DNA of 64,000 nt from Viridibacillus arvi (lineage in GTDB: Bacteria; Bacillota; Bacilli; Bacillales_A; Planococcaceae). The translations under genes and the position numbers were made by a program. Under the pieces are notes generated by a model, which was not told the origin of the DNA, ran no database searches, and was given only the letters and a program-made list of their open reading frames with translations. Shown in pieces: positions 43,298 to 52,489 of the stretch. The first letter of the stretch is position 1. Each line of letters begins with the position of its first letter. Where the stretch lies: positions 781,212-845,211 of the forward strand of contig NZ_LILB01000001.1 in the NCBI RefSeq assembly GCF_001274945.1. Reading direction: 5' to 3'.

Positions 43298-45487
43298 TTA
43301 AATAATCCCTAAACGTTTGGCCAAAATTTCCTTCATAATTTCAGAAGTACCACCACCTATTGTCATTAACCTCGCATCACGCCACTGTCTCTCTAAAATG
43401 AAATCGGTTCTGCAACCATCAATCCCCATTAATCTAAGTATTTTTGATGTAATGCGAGTTACCATTTCTGCTGCATAAATTTTAGCGATCGTGGACTCTA
43501 TCGTTGGATCTATTTCCTCGTCAAATAACTTAACGGCCTTGTCCGCAAGCACATAAGCCTTTTCAATGTCAACTTTAATCTTGGAAACTTCTTTTTCTTT
43601 ATCGGTCGTATTTTTACCGCTTCGTAAAAATTCTTCTAATGTCCTTTCTGCAATACCTATAGAAAAATAGGAGACCATGACCCGTTCCCATTGGAAATTT
43701 TTCATAATTTCATAGAACCCTTGATTTTCAACACCTAAAAGGTTTTCATAAGGGACTTTTACTTCTTCCAAATAAATAATCGCTGTATCTGACGCTCTCC
43801 ATCCCAATTTATCAAGCTTGCTGGAAGAGACACCTTTAAGATTTGTATCTACAATAAAGAAACTGATACCCTTATGGCCTTTATCCGGGTCCGTTTTAGC
43901 TGCCAATACAATATAATCTGCATTGACACCATTTGTAATAAATATTTTGGATCCGTTTATACGATAGTAGTCACCTTCTCGTTTTGCAGTTGTCATTATG
44001 GAGGCTACATCCGATCCCGCATTAGGCTCGGTAATGCCAAGTGCAGCTATTTTCTCTCCTTGAATGCCTGGTTGCAAATATTTCTCCTTTTGCACGGAGT
44101 TACCTAACTTTGCAATCGCTGTAATGGCAATAGAAGTATGAGCTGTTATCCCCACAGTAACCCCAGCGGAACCACATTTGGCTAATTCCTTAATAAATCT
44201 TCCATCCCATTTATAACCTAATTCTGTGCCCCCATATTGTTTGCTGAATTTTATACCGAGATAACCTTGCTGTCCAAATTTTTCAAATAAATCACGTGGG
44301 ACCTCACCCTCTTCCTCCCACTGCGTAATATTCGGCGAGATCTCTCGATCAATAAACTCTTTTAATTTCTGATGAAAAATGGCTGCATCTTTGTTCATTA
44401 TTATGTTCTGTTCCACGGGATCAAACTCTTCGTTCTCATAACAAGTCATCAGTACGAGCTGCTGACTATCGCGCCACAGCCTCTGTATAGGGTATTCCAT
44501 AGAGTAACCATTTCCGCCAAATAGTTGAAATGCTTTGTCCGTCACTTCGTGAGCGGTTTCCAAAACATCTTGTCTAATGGCCCCCGTAGAAGCAGGGTAA
44601 GACACGGTGAGGTCCATTTCTTGATTTAATCTTGAATAAATGAATGATTCGCAAGCCTCAAGCTCTACAGTCATTTCAACAAGACGGTGAGATATGGTCT
44701 GAAACGTTGCTATTTTCCGGTTAAACTGTTTTCTTTCATTCGCATAAACCTTAGCAAGATCATAAGCTTCTTGACCAATTCCCAATCCAATCAATGACAG
44801 AGCAAGATCAAGAACTTCCTTGAAGCTTAAGTTTAATTTGGATGAATCGGTTGTCGCTGAAGGAACTAAAACATGTTCTTGAGGAAGAATCATTTCCATT
44901 TCCATTTCATAAAACTCAACTTGGTCGAAGCCCATGGTTTTCATGGGTATGACCTTTGCATCCTGCAGCTTTTCTTTATCAATGACAAAATAAACCTTCT
45001 CATGATTAGAATTTAACGCTGTAAACATGTAGAAATCAGATTCTATCGATGGCGTAATATAACTGCTTTTTCCGGATAGTTTCCATCCACCTTCTGTCTT
45101 CACTGCTTTCAATTGCGGCTGCTCAATTTCGGGAAAGGAAGTGGATGCGAGTTTGCCTTCAAGAATGACAGGCTCTAAAAACTTTTTCTTTTGCTCTTCT
45201 GATCCCCAAGTATAAATTGGAAATGCAAAAGAAATAGACTGAATGAAAGTTGCAAATGCCAATGAGCTATTTCCAGAACGAGCCAATTCTTGTAAATACC
45301 AAAGTTGAGTATTTACACCGCAGCTATCTCCTTCCAGCTCATCAACATACATAAATGACATAAAACCTAGCTTTCCGGATTTCTGTAATAGTTGAACCAT
45401 TTTTTCTTTGGTCTGCTCTTTAGTTAGGACTTCTTTGTTGATCCATTGCCTAATTAATTTTTGTAGCTCCTCAAGTTCCATTCCCAT
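43298..45487 (-). CDS. Two-domain (fused) acyl-CoA dehydrogenase
   Basis: About 729 residues, twice the usual length. The first half (to ~365) is a diverged acyl-CoA dehydrogenase fold: LGIGQEAYDLAKVYANERKQF, LFGGNGYSMEYPIQRLWRD. The second half is a complete one: LGITEPNAGSDVASI, SKIFITNGVNADYIV, a WERVM helix-G Glu and IGGGTSEIMKEIL. The N-terminal half lacks the GGT-SEI tail motif. This resembles the actinobacterial FadE34/ChsE3 fusion. The ATG at 45487 follows AAAAGGGG; an ATG at 45511 overlaps the ligase stop (TAATG), so the start is uncertain, but coupling to the ligase is clear. Confidence 0.85.
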   Translation of the reverse strand: MGMELEELQKLIRQWINKEVLTKEQTKEKMVQLLQKSGKLGFMSFMYVDELEGDSCGVNTQLWYLQELARSGNSSLAFATFIQSISFAFPIYTWGSEEQKKKFLEPVILEGKLASTSFPEIEQPQLKAVKTEGGWKLSGKSSYITPSIESDFYMFTALNSNHEKVYFVIDKEKLQDAKVIPMKTMGFDQVEFYEMEMEMILPQEHVLVPSATTDSSKLNLSFKEVLDLALSLIGLGIGQEAYDLAKVYANERKQFNRKIATFQTISHRLVEMTVELEACESFIYSRLNQEMDLTVSYPASTGAIRQDVLETAHEVTDKAFQLFGGNGYSMEYPIQRLWRDSQQLVLMTCYENEEFDPVEQNIIMNKDAAIFHQKLKEFIDREISPNITQWEEEGEVPRDLFEKFGQQGYLGIKFSKQYGGTELGYKWDGRFIKELAKCGSAGVTVGITAHTSIAITAIAKLGNSVQKEKYLQPGIQGEKIAALGITEPNAGSDVASIMTTAKREGDYYRINGSKIFITNGVNADYIVLAAKTDPDKGHKGISFFIVDTNLKGVSSSKLDKLGWRASDTAIIYLEEVKVPYENLLGVENQGFYEIMKNFQWERVMVSYFSIGIAERTLEEFLRSGKNTTDKEKEVSKIKVDIEKAYVLADKAVKLFDEEIDPTIESTIAKIYAAEMVTRITSKILRLMGIDGCRTDFILERQWRDARLMTIGGGTSEIMKEILAKRLGII

Positions 45488-45510
45488 CTGAATCCCCTTT
45501 TCTGAAGTCA

Positions 45511-47265
45511 TTATTTTCTTTTATTACTTGTCATTTTTTCAAGAACATCCTGCAGATTTAATTCCTCAATAGCCTGTTGAGTTAATTGGAACTTTTGAAT
45601 TTTCCCTGTTGTGGTTACAGGATATTCATCAGCTGAAATAAACTTAATGTATTTTGGGATTTTAAATTTTGCGAGTTTATCTTTACAGTATTCTATTATC
45701 TCTTCAACTGATGCACTTTCTCTGTTATTTAAGGTGATATATGCCATCCCTACCTCTCCCATCTTCACATCTGGAACTCCAACAACATGGGCTTGATTTA
45801 TCTTTGGATGACGGGAAAGAATAAGTTCTATTTCTTTTGGCGCTACGTTTTCACCACCAATAATGTATAATTCTTTACTTCGACCGGTAAGTTCAAAATA
45901 TCCATCTTCACGAATTCTTCCCAAATCGCCTGTTCTCAACCAGCCATCCTTATCAATCACTTCAGATGTCTCTATTGGTTTCTGATAATAACCTGTTGTA
46001 ATGATGTTTCCCCTGCATGCAAACTCTCCTTCAGAACCTGGCGGTAACTCCTCTCCCGTAAAAGGATCGACCACCTTATATTGTGTATTTTGCCAGCCAT
46101 ATTCGGGTAATCCACTACACCCTCCCGGCATGATCCTTCCAATTGACGTAGCAATGACTTCATTTGAATCACCAGGTGCAGTATGCATAGTTGCTGCACA
46201 TACCTCCGTCATACCATAAGCGGTACACAACTCATTTACTACAAGTTCTTTTTGAAGCCGTTCCCATAACCAAACAGGTGCAGGTGCACTCGCACACATG
46301 ATGGATCTTAAGGAACTCAGATCAAACTCTTTAAGTGTTGGATAGTTTAGTAATGCGAGCGCAACCGTGGGTACAATTAACATATCATTAGCTTTGCTCT
46401 GTTCTATTAATGTAAGAGCCTCTTGGGGGTTAAAAACAGCCTGTGGGATGATCGTACCCCCTACAAACAAAGCGGCCAAAACACCTTCGACGTAAGAAAA
46501 TACATGGTATAAAGGTAATGGAAAATAAATTCGTCTTCCGTCCTCATAAGCACGACTCAAACAGGTAGCAAACGCTGAACGAAGAAGTGCATCGTGTGTA
46601 AGCATCGCTCCCTTTGGTCTACCAGTAGAGCCCGAGGTGTACAAAATATCGGAAACTTCATCAGAGTATTGAGGAATATTTCGAACCGCTTCTTTGAGTT
46701 TTTCACTTGCTGTTTTCCCCTGCTCAATAAGGTTGTAAAAGTCGATCGTATTTTCATATTGCATATTCTCTTTAGAGAGAATGATAACATGACGAAGCAT
46801 AGGTAACTTTGCACTTTTTCCTCTTGATAAAATATCAGGGTCAATCTCATTTAACATATCGATGTAATTGATCCCAGCAAAATGATCCATCGTTATCAAA
46901 TATTTTGAATCGGACTGTTTTAGCAAGTATTCTAATTCTTCCATTCTTGTCTTGTAGTTTAGAGGAACATTGACGCAACCTACCTTCGATACTGCAAATT
47001 TACTAAAAATGAATTCTGGACAATTAGGCAAGAGGCTGGCAATATGCTCCCTTCTTTTTATACCTAATTTAAATAATCCTTGTGCTAGGTGATTAGCCCA
47101 CATTTCAGTTTCCCGGTACGTATAAGAGTTCTGCAGAGTAAAAATATAAGTTCGATCTGGATACTCTGATACAGTACGCTCCAACCGTTGGCTAATGGTC
47201 ATTCTTTCCCAGACAGGATAAATATCGTACAAATGATTTAATCTATCTTGTAAAATCCCCTTCAT
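45511..47265 (-). CDS. AMP-forming acyl-CoA ligase
   Basis: A 584-residue ligase of the ANL superfamily that activates a carboxylic acid with ATP and CoA. The phosphate loop YTSGSTGRPKGA is near residue 205. TAYGMTEVCAA is near 345, GWLRTGDLG near 435, and the catalytic Lys near the end in TTTGKIQKF. The ATG at 47265 follows AGGAG by eight bases; upstream in-frame starts have no site. Its stop overlaps the start region of the fused acyl-CoA dehydrogenase. It is one of two ligases in this cluster. Substrate unknown. Confidence 0.9.
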   Translation of the reverse strand: MKGILQDRLNHLYDIYPVWERMTISQRLERTVSEYPDRTYIFTLQNSYTYRETEMWANHLAQGLFKLGIKRREHIASLLPNCPEFIFSKFAVSKVGCVNVPLNYKTRMEELEYLLKQSDSKYLITMDHFAGINYIDMLNEIDPDILSRGKSAKLPMLRHVIILSKENMQYENTIDFYNLIEQGKTASEKLKEAVRNIPQYSDEVSDILYTSGSTGRPKGAMLTHDALLRSAFATCLSRAYEDGRRIYFPLPLYHVFSYVEGVLAALFVGGTIIPQAVFNPQEALTLIEQSKANDMLIVPTVALALLNYPTLKEFDLSSLRSIMCASAPAPVWLWERLQKELVVNELCTAYGMTEVCAATMHTAPGDSNEVIATSIGRIMPGGCSGLPEYGWQNTQYKVVDPFTGEELPPGSEGEFACRGNIITTGYYQKPIETSEVIDKDGWLRTGDLGRIREDGYFELTGRSKELYIIGGENVAPKEIELILSRHPKINQAHVVGVPDVKMGEVGMAYITLNNRESASVEEIIEYCKDKLAKFKIPKYIKFISADEYPVTTTGKIQKFQLTQQAIEELNLQDVLEKMTSNKRK

Positions 47266-47328
47266 TACCATCTCTCCTATGAATATGATAGTTTTTAAAC
47301 TTAAACAGAAATTGAGTGACACCTCTGC

Positions 47329-47450
47329 TTAACGAATGAACCACTCCTTGTAAAAAACAACAATATCCTTTGTTTTTCCTGAGAATGGATTTTCAATGGC
47401 ACGGTGATAATCCAAAATTAATGAAACAGAACTTTCATTTCCGTTGATTC
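47329..47450 (-). pseudogene. Fragment of an HSL-family esterase gene
   Basis: The minus strand reads SSVSLILDYHRAIENPFSGK then a short tail and stop. This matches the block VSSVVLDYHRSPENPFPAQ of the intact esterase at 38208. Only ~40 codons remain. It shows that a second esterase gene once lay here or that DNA from the other cluster moved. Confidence 0.55.
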
Positions 47451-47556
47451 ATAGAAGACGAACTCAAGTGACAAGAACCCATGTGTTAAGGTTAATACCC
47501 AATTTATTGTGTTTGATCCATTAAATAAATTACAAAAGGAGATATTTGGATTTATA

Positions 47557-48888
47557 TTAATTACTGGCATGCTTTAGGTTACTTGCAACGTCAGTGGACT
47601 TTTTACTTAGTTTCACAAATATAATCAAAATGGCCGATATAATATAAATACCGGATAAAAACAACAATCCTGCAATTTTATTTCCCCCTGACATTAGAGC
47701 ACCGACAATAAATGGTCCAAAAAATCCACCCAAATTCCCTATCGCAGAGAAAATACCTGTCAATCCGCCTAGCATATTGGCTGGAAATAATTCAGATAGC
47801 GCAGTTAGATAAACAGCTGTTGCAGAAGCAGATGCCATCAATGTAATACTAATAAATATAATAGACAGCCAAAAATTACTAGTACCTATCAAAGCAGTAC
47901 TTAGAAGACCAACTCCCGCTATGACTTCCAAAATGAATAATAAAGACCGTTTATTCCCCCATTTATCATTAATAATTCCTGTAAGGATCATACCAAAGGT
48001 AGCGGCTAGCCATGGTAACGCTGAAATAATACCAATCTTCGCATACCCATATTCAGAAATCCCCTTTATAATTACAGGCAACCACATACTGACTCCATAA
48101 TTACCAATGACCATAGCCCCCCAAGATAACGTAAGAAAGATAAAATTAGGATTTAGCGCGGCTTTCCAATAACTATTCTCTTGTATAATTTTAGGTTTAT
48201 TTTCCTCTATATCCAATTCCTCTAGAAGATAACGGCGCTCTTCGTCACCCAATTTTTTTGACTTAGCTTTTGTTGGATGGTCAGGAACTACCAAATAAAA
48301 AATAACTGAAAAAACCAAAGGGGCTAGACCTTCTGAAATAAACATCCATCTCCAACCTGGGAATCCGAACCAAGCAGAAGCAACAATCAGTCCAGAAATG
48401 GGTGACATCAATAAAGGAGCAAGTGTTTGATAAAGTGCAAAAGTACTTGTCGCACGCCCTCGTTCCCTTTCAGGAAACCAATTAGAAATTAACACATACA
48501 TAGTCGGTAGCATGCCCCCCTCAGCCACTCCCAAGAGAAAACGAACCACAATTAAGCTAGGAACATTATTGACTACCCCTTGCAAGGTGGCAAAAATTCC
48601 CGTAAAGATTCCAAGAATTAGTACGTTTCGCCTCGCACTGCTCCTACTTGCTAAATGACCTGCAGGCATCTGCAGTAACATATATCCAAAAAAGAAAACA
48701 CCTGAAATGAATCCGCTCACAGTCGTAGTAATTGTGAAGGTCTCTTGCATGCCTGTCATTGCAAAAGAAATGTTAGTTCGATCCACAAAAGCAAACATAT
48801 ACATAATCAGGAGCATTGGCATAATCACTTGCCAACGGTAGCTACCACGGCGTTGATGCTTGGAATGGGTAGGAATAATTTCTTTCAT
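47557..48888 (-). CDS. MFS transporter, ACS family-like
   Basis: A 443-residue major facilitator with about 12 hydrophobic segments. Features: MFAFVDRTNISFAM in helix 1, the helix 2-3 loop GHLASRSSARRN near residue 78, and a helix 4 segment FLLGVAEGGMLPTMYVLISNWFP in two blocks near 115-135. These are typical of the anion:cation symporter group that imports organic acids (phthalate, hydroxyphenylacetate, hexuronates). AAAGGAGG lies ahead of the ATG. It is in line with the ligase, thiolase-like and DUF35 genes and probably imports their acid substrate. Confidence 0.85.
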   Translation of the reverse strand: MKEIIPTHSKHQRRGSYRWQVIMPMLLIMYMFAFVDRTNISFAMTGMQETFTITTTVSGFISGVFFFGYMLLQMPAGHLASRSSARRNVLILGIFTGIFATLQGVVNNVPSLIVVRFLLGVAEGGMLPTMYVLISNWFPERERGRATSTFALYQTLAPLLMSPISGLIVASAWFGFPGWRWMFISEGLAPLVFSVIFYLVVPDHPTKAKSKKLGDEERRYLLEELDIEENKPKIIQENSYWKAALNPNFIFLTLSWGAMVIGNYGVSMWLPVIIKGISEYGYAKIGIISALPWLAATFGMILTGIINDKWGNKRSLLFILEVIAGVGLLSTALIGTSNFWLSIIFISITLMASASATAVYLTALSELFPANMLGGLTGIFSAIGNLGGFFGPFIVGALMSGGNKIAGLLFLSGIYIISAILIIFVKLSKKSTDVASNLKHASN

Positions 48889-48929
48889 ATTAATCTACTA
48901 ACCTCCTTTAGTATTTAATCCGCTTAATA

Positions 48930-49337
48930 TCAAGTAGTTTCCCAATGAAGTAAAGTAATCTCGTTGTTGATATCTTCAAAAACCGCTTTTACTTCCATTT
49001 CACAAACTATTTTTTCCACATTCCCTAAATAGTTACCAAGGATTCGCACTCCTTCTCCTAAATCGACTACAACAGCCGCCATTGGAAGATGCTGTTTAAA
49101 CCAGGGATGAAAAGCTCTATAATAAACTGAATAAGTATAGACCTTTCCCACCTGGGGCACTTCGGTCCATGTAAGTTGATTAGCATGGCAACTGAAGCAG
49201 AGGTCACGGGGCGGCCACTGAATATGTCCACATGCAGTACATTGTTGAACTAGAATCTTATGTTCCTTTAATCCGCGGTAATAAGGAGCATAAAGTTGAT
49301 TAAGATTTGGTAATGGTCTAACACTTATTTCGGACAT
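48930..49337 (-). CDS. DUF35/OB-fold zinc-ribbon protein, partner of the thiolase-like enzyme
   Basis: A 135-residue protein with an N-terminal rubredoxin-like zinc ribbon (CTACGHIQWPPRDLCFSC near residues 35-53) and a C-terminal OB fold (VGKVYTYSVYYRAFHP). Such DUF35 proteins bind acyl-CoA and form complexes with thiolase-fold enzymes; ChsH2's DUF35 domain pairs with the Ltp2 aldolase in sterol degradation. The gene lies 22 bases after the thiolase-like gene. A complex between the two products is a strong expectation. Confidence 0.87.
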   Translation of the reverse strand: MSEISVRPLPNLNQLYAPYYRGLKEHKILVQQCTACGHIQWPPRDLCFSCHANQLTWTEVPQVGKVYTYSVYYRAFHPWFKQHLPMAAVVVDLGEGVRILGNYLGNVEKIVCEMEVKAVFEDINNEITLLHWETT

Positions 49338-49359
49338 TAATGATTCCCCCTATTTTAGT

Positions 49360-50532
49360 TTAGTTGTGCAGGATGATAATCGATCCATCTCCAAAATCAC
49401 CGTAACCTGTTACTAGACCAATGTGAGCATTGTTTACTTGTGCAGTACCCGCATCTCCACGCAATTGGCGGACTGCCTCCACCACATGATTCATTCCAAG
49501 AACATGGGCTTGCGAAAGAAGTCCTCCATGGGTATTAATAGGTAGTTCCCCACCTAAAGAAATCCGTCCATTTTTCACAAACTCCGGACTTTCGCCCCTT
49601 TTACAAAATCCGATTTCCTCTAATTGACGGAGAACAATAAATGTAAAACAATCATAAATCTCTGCAAAGTCAATCTCTTTTAATGTGATCCCTGCTGATT
49701 CTAATGCTCGGGGTGCGGCTTTCGTAATCCCCATATTCAAAATATCCGGTCGACTAATCAAATCATCTGGATGGTTAGCGTGACCTTCAGCTCCCCCTGC
49801 AATATAGATAGGACTGTGACGACCGTAATCCCGTGCCTCATCCGAGCGCATCACGAGTACAGCAGCTGCTGCATCAGTTTCTATACAAATATCATATAAC
49901 CGAAAAGGTTTGACAACGAATGGGGATGACTGATAGTCTTCCTGTGTCATAGGGCGGCCTCTCATATACGCCTTTGGGTTCAATTGAGCATGTCTCCTGG
50001 TTGTTAAAGCAACCGTTTCCATTCCAGAGGGATCCGCTTTGGTTTCATGAAACCATCTATTGGCATGCAAACTATACCATTGCATCGGAACAATCATTCC
50101 GTATGGAAATTCTAGGTTCGTACGAAAATCAGCGCCCGGTAATTTTTGTGACCTTATAAGTTCAGGATTCCCTGCCCCGAATCTTAATCCGCTGTATCCG
50201 GTCCATCCAGTGGAAACAATAATACGGTCAGCCAAACCAGCTGCAATTGCCCCAGCAGCCATTAACACACCGGCTGTTGCACTTGCTCCTCCTATGTTTA
50301 CATGGGCATGAAACTTTAAATCCCGAATACCAAGTGCTGAAACAAAATCTTCATTAGTCACATCCGAATACGGGATGACAACACCATCAACCGATTCTGT
50401 TTCGATCCCAGCATCATGGCAGGCTGCTACAGCGGCCTCTAAAATAAGTGCACGCGCACTTTTGTTTGTACCGCGAACATAATCGGTCTCTCCTATTCCC
50501 GCAATGGATGCAACATCTGTTATTCTCTTCAA
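49360..50532 (-). CDS. Thiolase-fold enzyme, Ltp2/SCP2-like, without nucleophile Cys
   Basis: A 390-residue thiolase-superfamily protein. Where thiolases have the nucleophile Cys, it reads HVNIGGASATAGVLMAAGA near residue 85, with no Cys. The C-terminal Cys of thiolases is also absent (VTGYGDFGDGS). It keeps EIYDCFTF near 290 and NTHGGLLSQAHVLGMNH near 330. These traits fit the lipid-transfer-protein type, such as Ltp2, that performs retro-aldol cleavage of 3-hydroxyacyl-CoA together with a DUF35 partner, which is encoded next. True thiolytic activity is unlikely. It follows the ligase gene by about 35 bases. Confidence 0.87.
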   Translation of the reverse strand: MKRITDVASIAGIGETDYVRGTNKSARALILEAAVAACHDAGIETESVDGVVIPYSDVTNEDFVSALGIRDLKFHAHVNIGGASATAGVLMAAGAIAAGLADRIIVSTGWTGYSGLRFGAGNPELIRSQKLPGADFRTNLEFPYGMIVPMQWYSLHANRWFHETKADPSGMETVALTTRRHAQLNPKAYMRGRPMTQEDYQSSPFVVKPFRLYDICIETDAAAAVLVMRSDEARDYGRHSPIYIAGGAEGHANHPDDLISRPDILNMGITKAAPRALESAGITLKEIDFAEIYDCFTFIVLRQLEEIGFCKRGESPEFVKNGRISLGGELPINTHGGLLSQAHVLGMNHVVEAVRQLRGDAGTAQVNNAHIGLVTGYGDFGDGSIIILHN

Positions 50533-50567
50533 TCATTACCCTCCTACTATTACAAATTGTTGTATAT

Positions 50568-52163
50568 TTATATCTGAATCTTAGAATGGAAAACTTTTTC
50601 TACGCGATCATAACTGTTCGTGCGAAGGTCTATCGCTCCCTCACGAAGTTTTTGTTTTTGAATTTTCCCAGTATTAGTAACAGGTAATTCACTTATAAAT
50701 TCCCAATATCTAGGTATTTTAAAGTAAGCTAATCTTTCTTCACACCAAGCAATGAGATCCTCCACTTCTATAGCAACAGTTTCATGTCTGATTACATAGG
50801 CTTTAACTTCTTGCTCACGAATGTTATCAGGCACTGCAACCACAGCAACATCAAGTACATTAGGGTGTGTTCTGATTGAATCTTCTACTTCTGAAGCTGA
50901 AATATTCTCACCAGACCTACGAATAATGTCTTTTTTTCGGTCTATAAAAAAAACATATCCCTCATCATCCGTTCTTACATAATCACCAGTGTGGAACCAC
51001 CCCGTTTTCCATACTTCTTCGGTTGCTTCTGGATTTTTGTAATATTCCTTCATAAAGCCACGACGGCGATTTAAAGAATCACTATTGCGTAAGACGAGTT
51101 CCCCAATTTCTCCTGTTTTTACTTCTTGATCATAATCGTCAACCACCATTGCCTCATATTCTGGAAATACTGTACCGATACAGCCGGAGCCTATTTTCCG
51201 GTCCAAATCTACATTGGTACAGATAACCAAACCACATTCTGTCATCCCGAACCCCTCAAGCAAGGTTACATTAAAACGTTTTTCAAATTCACTATGCAAT
51301 TTGGAAGGAACACCTCCACCCATACCAATCCAATGAGAATGGTCGGCATCGTGTTCTGTTACTTTCTGTCCCATCAACATTGCCGGCATTACACCAAGGT
51401 AGTGAAACTTGGTAGCCCCAGATCGGCGTACACTATCCCACCAACTTTTTGGGTGGAAACGGTCCACTAGAGCCAGTCTCGCTCCAACCCACAGCGTACC
51501 CATGGTAGACAAGATCTGTGGATTCATATGGAACAATGGTAGAGGAGTAATTACACAATCTTGTTCTGTTAGCATCATATTTTGTGAATAGCGAAAACCA
51601 GCGACTAAATAGTAGGAATGTAATTGCACACAACCTTTTGGATGACCAGTTGTTCCTGAAGTATAAAGGATAGCAGCTTCATCATTTTCATCTAAATCGA
51701 CCGGAGGCAGTTTGTCAGATTGTTTTCGGACCAGATTTTGAAAATCAATTCCTATTTTCGATTCTCCTTCCTTCCGAACGACCACAAGCTCTTGAATCTT
51801 CGGACACCTCGGCAAAATAGCTTTAATCAACGAGTAATATTCCTTACATGTAACCACTAGTTTAGAATCACTATGATTAATTACGTATGCAGTTTCTTCC
51901 CCTTTAAAAAAAGTATTAATAGGGACGATGGAAGCTCCTATACTGTTTAATCCAAGCCAGATATAGAGAAATTCAGGGATATTTGGTAACATCAAAGCAA
52001 CTCTGTCTCCTTTTTGAATACCCAAATCTTGAAAACCATTAGCTACCTTAGCTACCTCTCTATACATCTCGATATATGATGTATCCTTTCCTTCCCACCA
52101 TAGAAATGGTTGTTCAGGATTATTTTTCACCGCTCTTTCAAATACCTCTCGAATACTTTTCAC
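50568..52163 (-). CDS. AMP-forming acyl-CoA ligase (CaiC/FadD-like)
   Basis: A 531-residue ANL-superfamily ligase. Motifs: YTSGTTGHPKG near residue 170, GFGMTECGLV near 305, GWFHTGDYVRTDD near 400, RSGENISASEVE near 430 and the catalytic Lys in NTGKIQKQKL. I chose the GTG at 52163, preceded by AGAGGTG at six bases; the open frame upstream has no site. It is the first gene of the right-hand cluster, 164 bases after a -24/-12 promoter. It probably activates the imported acid. Confidence 0.88.
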   Translation of the reverse strand: MKSIREVFERAVKNNPEQPFLWWEGKDTSYIEMYREVAKVANGFQDLGIQKGDRVALMLPNIPEFLYIWLGLNSIGASIVPINTFFKGEETAYVINHSDSKLVVTCKEYYSLIKAILPRCPKIQELVVVRKEGESKIGIDFQNLVRKQSDKLPPVDLDENDEAAILYTSGTTGHPKGCVQLHSYYLVAGFRYSQNMMLTEQDCVITPLPLFHMNPQILSTMGTLWVGARLALVDRFHPKSWWDSVRRSGATKFHYLGVMPAMLMGQKVTEHDADHSHWIGMGGGVPSKLHSEFEKRFNVTLLEGFGMTECGLVICTNVDLDRKIGSGCIGTVFPEYEAMVVDDYDQEVKTGEIGELVLRNSDSLNRRRGFMKEYYKNPEATEEVWKTGWFHTGDYVRTDDEGYVFFIDRKKDIIRRSGENISASEVEDSIRTHPNVLDVAVVAVPDNIREQEVKAYVIRHETVAIEVEDLIAWCEERLAYFKIPRYWEFISELPVTNTGKIQKQKLREGAIDLRTNSYDRVEKVFHSKIQI

Positions 52164-52326
52164 TAGGTTCACCTCTAGACGTTGTATTTGAACGCATCCA
52201 CTCACGTTCATTTTCATCTTTCAAACAGGTAATTCTTCTATGTTAGATCCGTTTACAGAAATCGAAATAACTTAATTCCCTCTCTTCTCCTTTATTTCTT
52301 TTAAAAAAGATTTCTAAATAATTACT

Positions 52327-52344
52327 AAGCAAATATCATGCCAA
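52327..52344 (-). promoter_or_regulatory. Sigma-54 (-24/-12) promoter of the second catabolic cluster
   Basis: On the minus strand TTGGCATGATATTTGCTT has the invariant GG and GC with correct spacing and differs from the promoter at 39185 mainly in the spacer. It faces the ligase gene and lies back to back with a sigma-54 activator gene at 52490. Confidence 0.82.
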
Positions 52345-52392
52345 TTGTTTCCCTTTTGATTTAATAAACTTCTATTAGATGTTTTTATATAT

Positions 52393-52402
52393 TGCATATG
52401 CA
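52393..52402. promoter_or_regulatory. Possible activator site TGCATATGCA
   Basis: A perfect 10-bp palindrome about 50 bases upstream of the -24 element, followed by the related string GCTTATGTA. Position suits an enhancer site for the PAS-AAA activator. Confidence 0.4.
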
Positions 52403-52489
52403 TTTTTGCTTATGTATAATCAATTATGAATATTAAGAATTTTAAAAATAAACAGAATTTTATTCGATCAATAATAAGGATGTGAATAG

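Noticed and set aside
47395-47412. TGGCACGGTGATAATCC as a sigma-54 promoter on the plus strand
   Set aside because: The -12 TTGC element is missing, no gene follows, and the string belongs to the esterase fragment.
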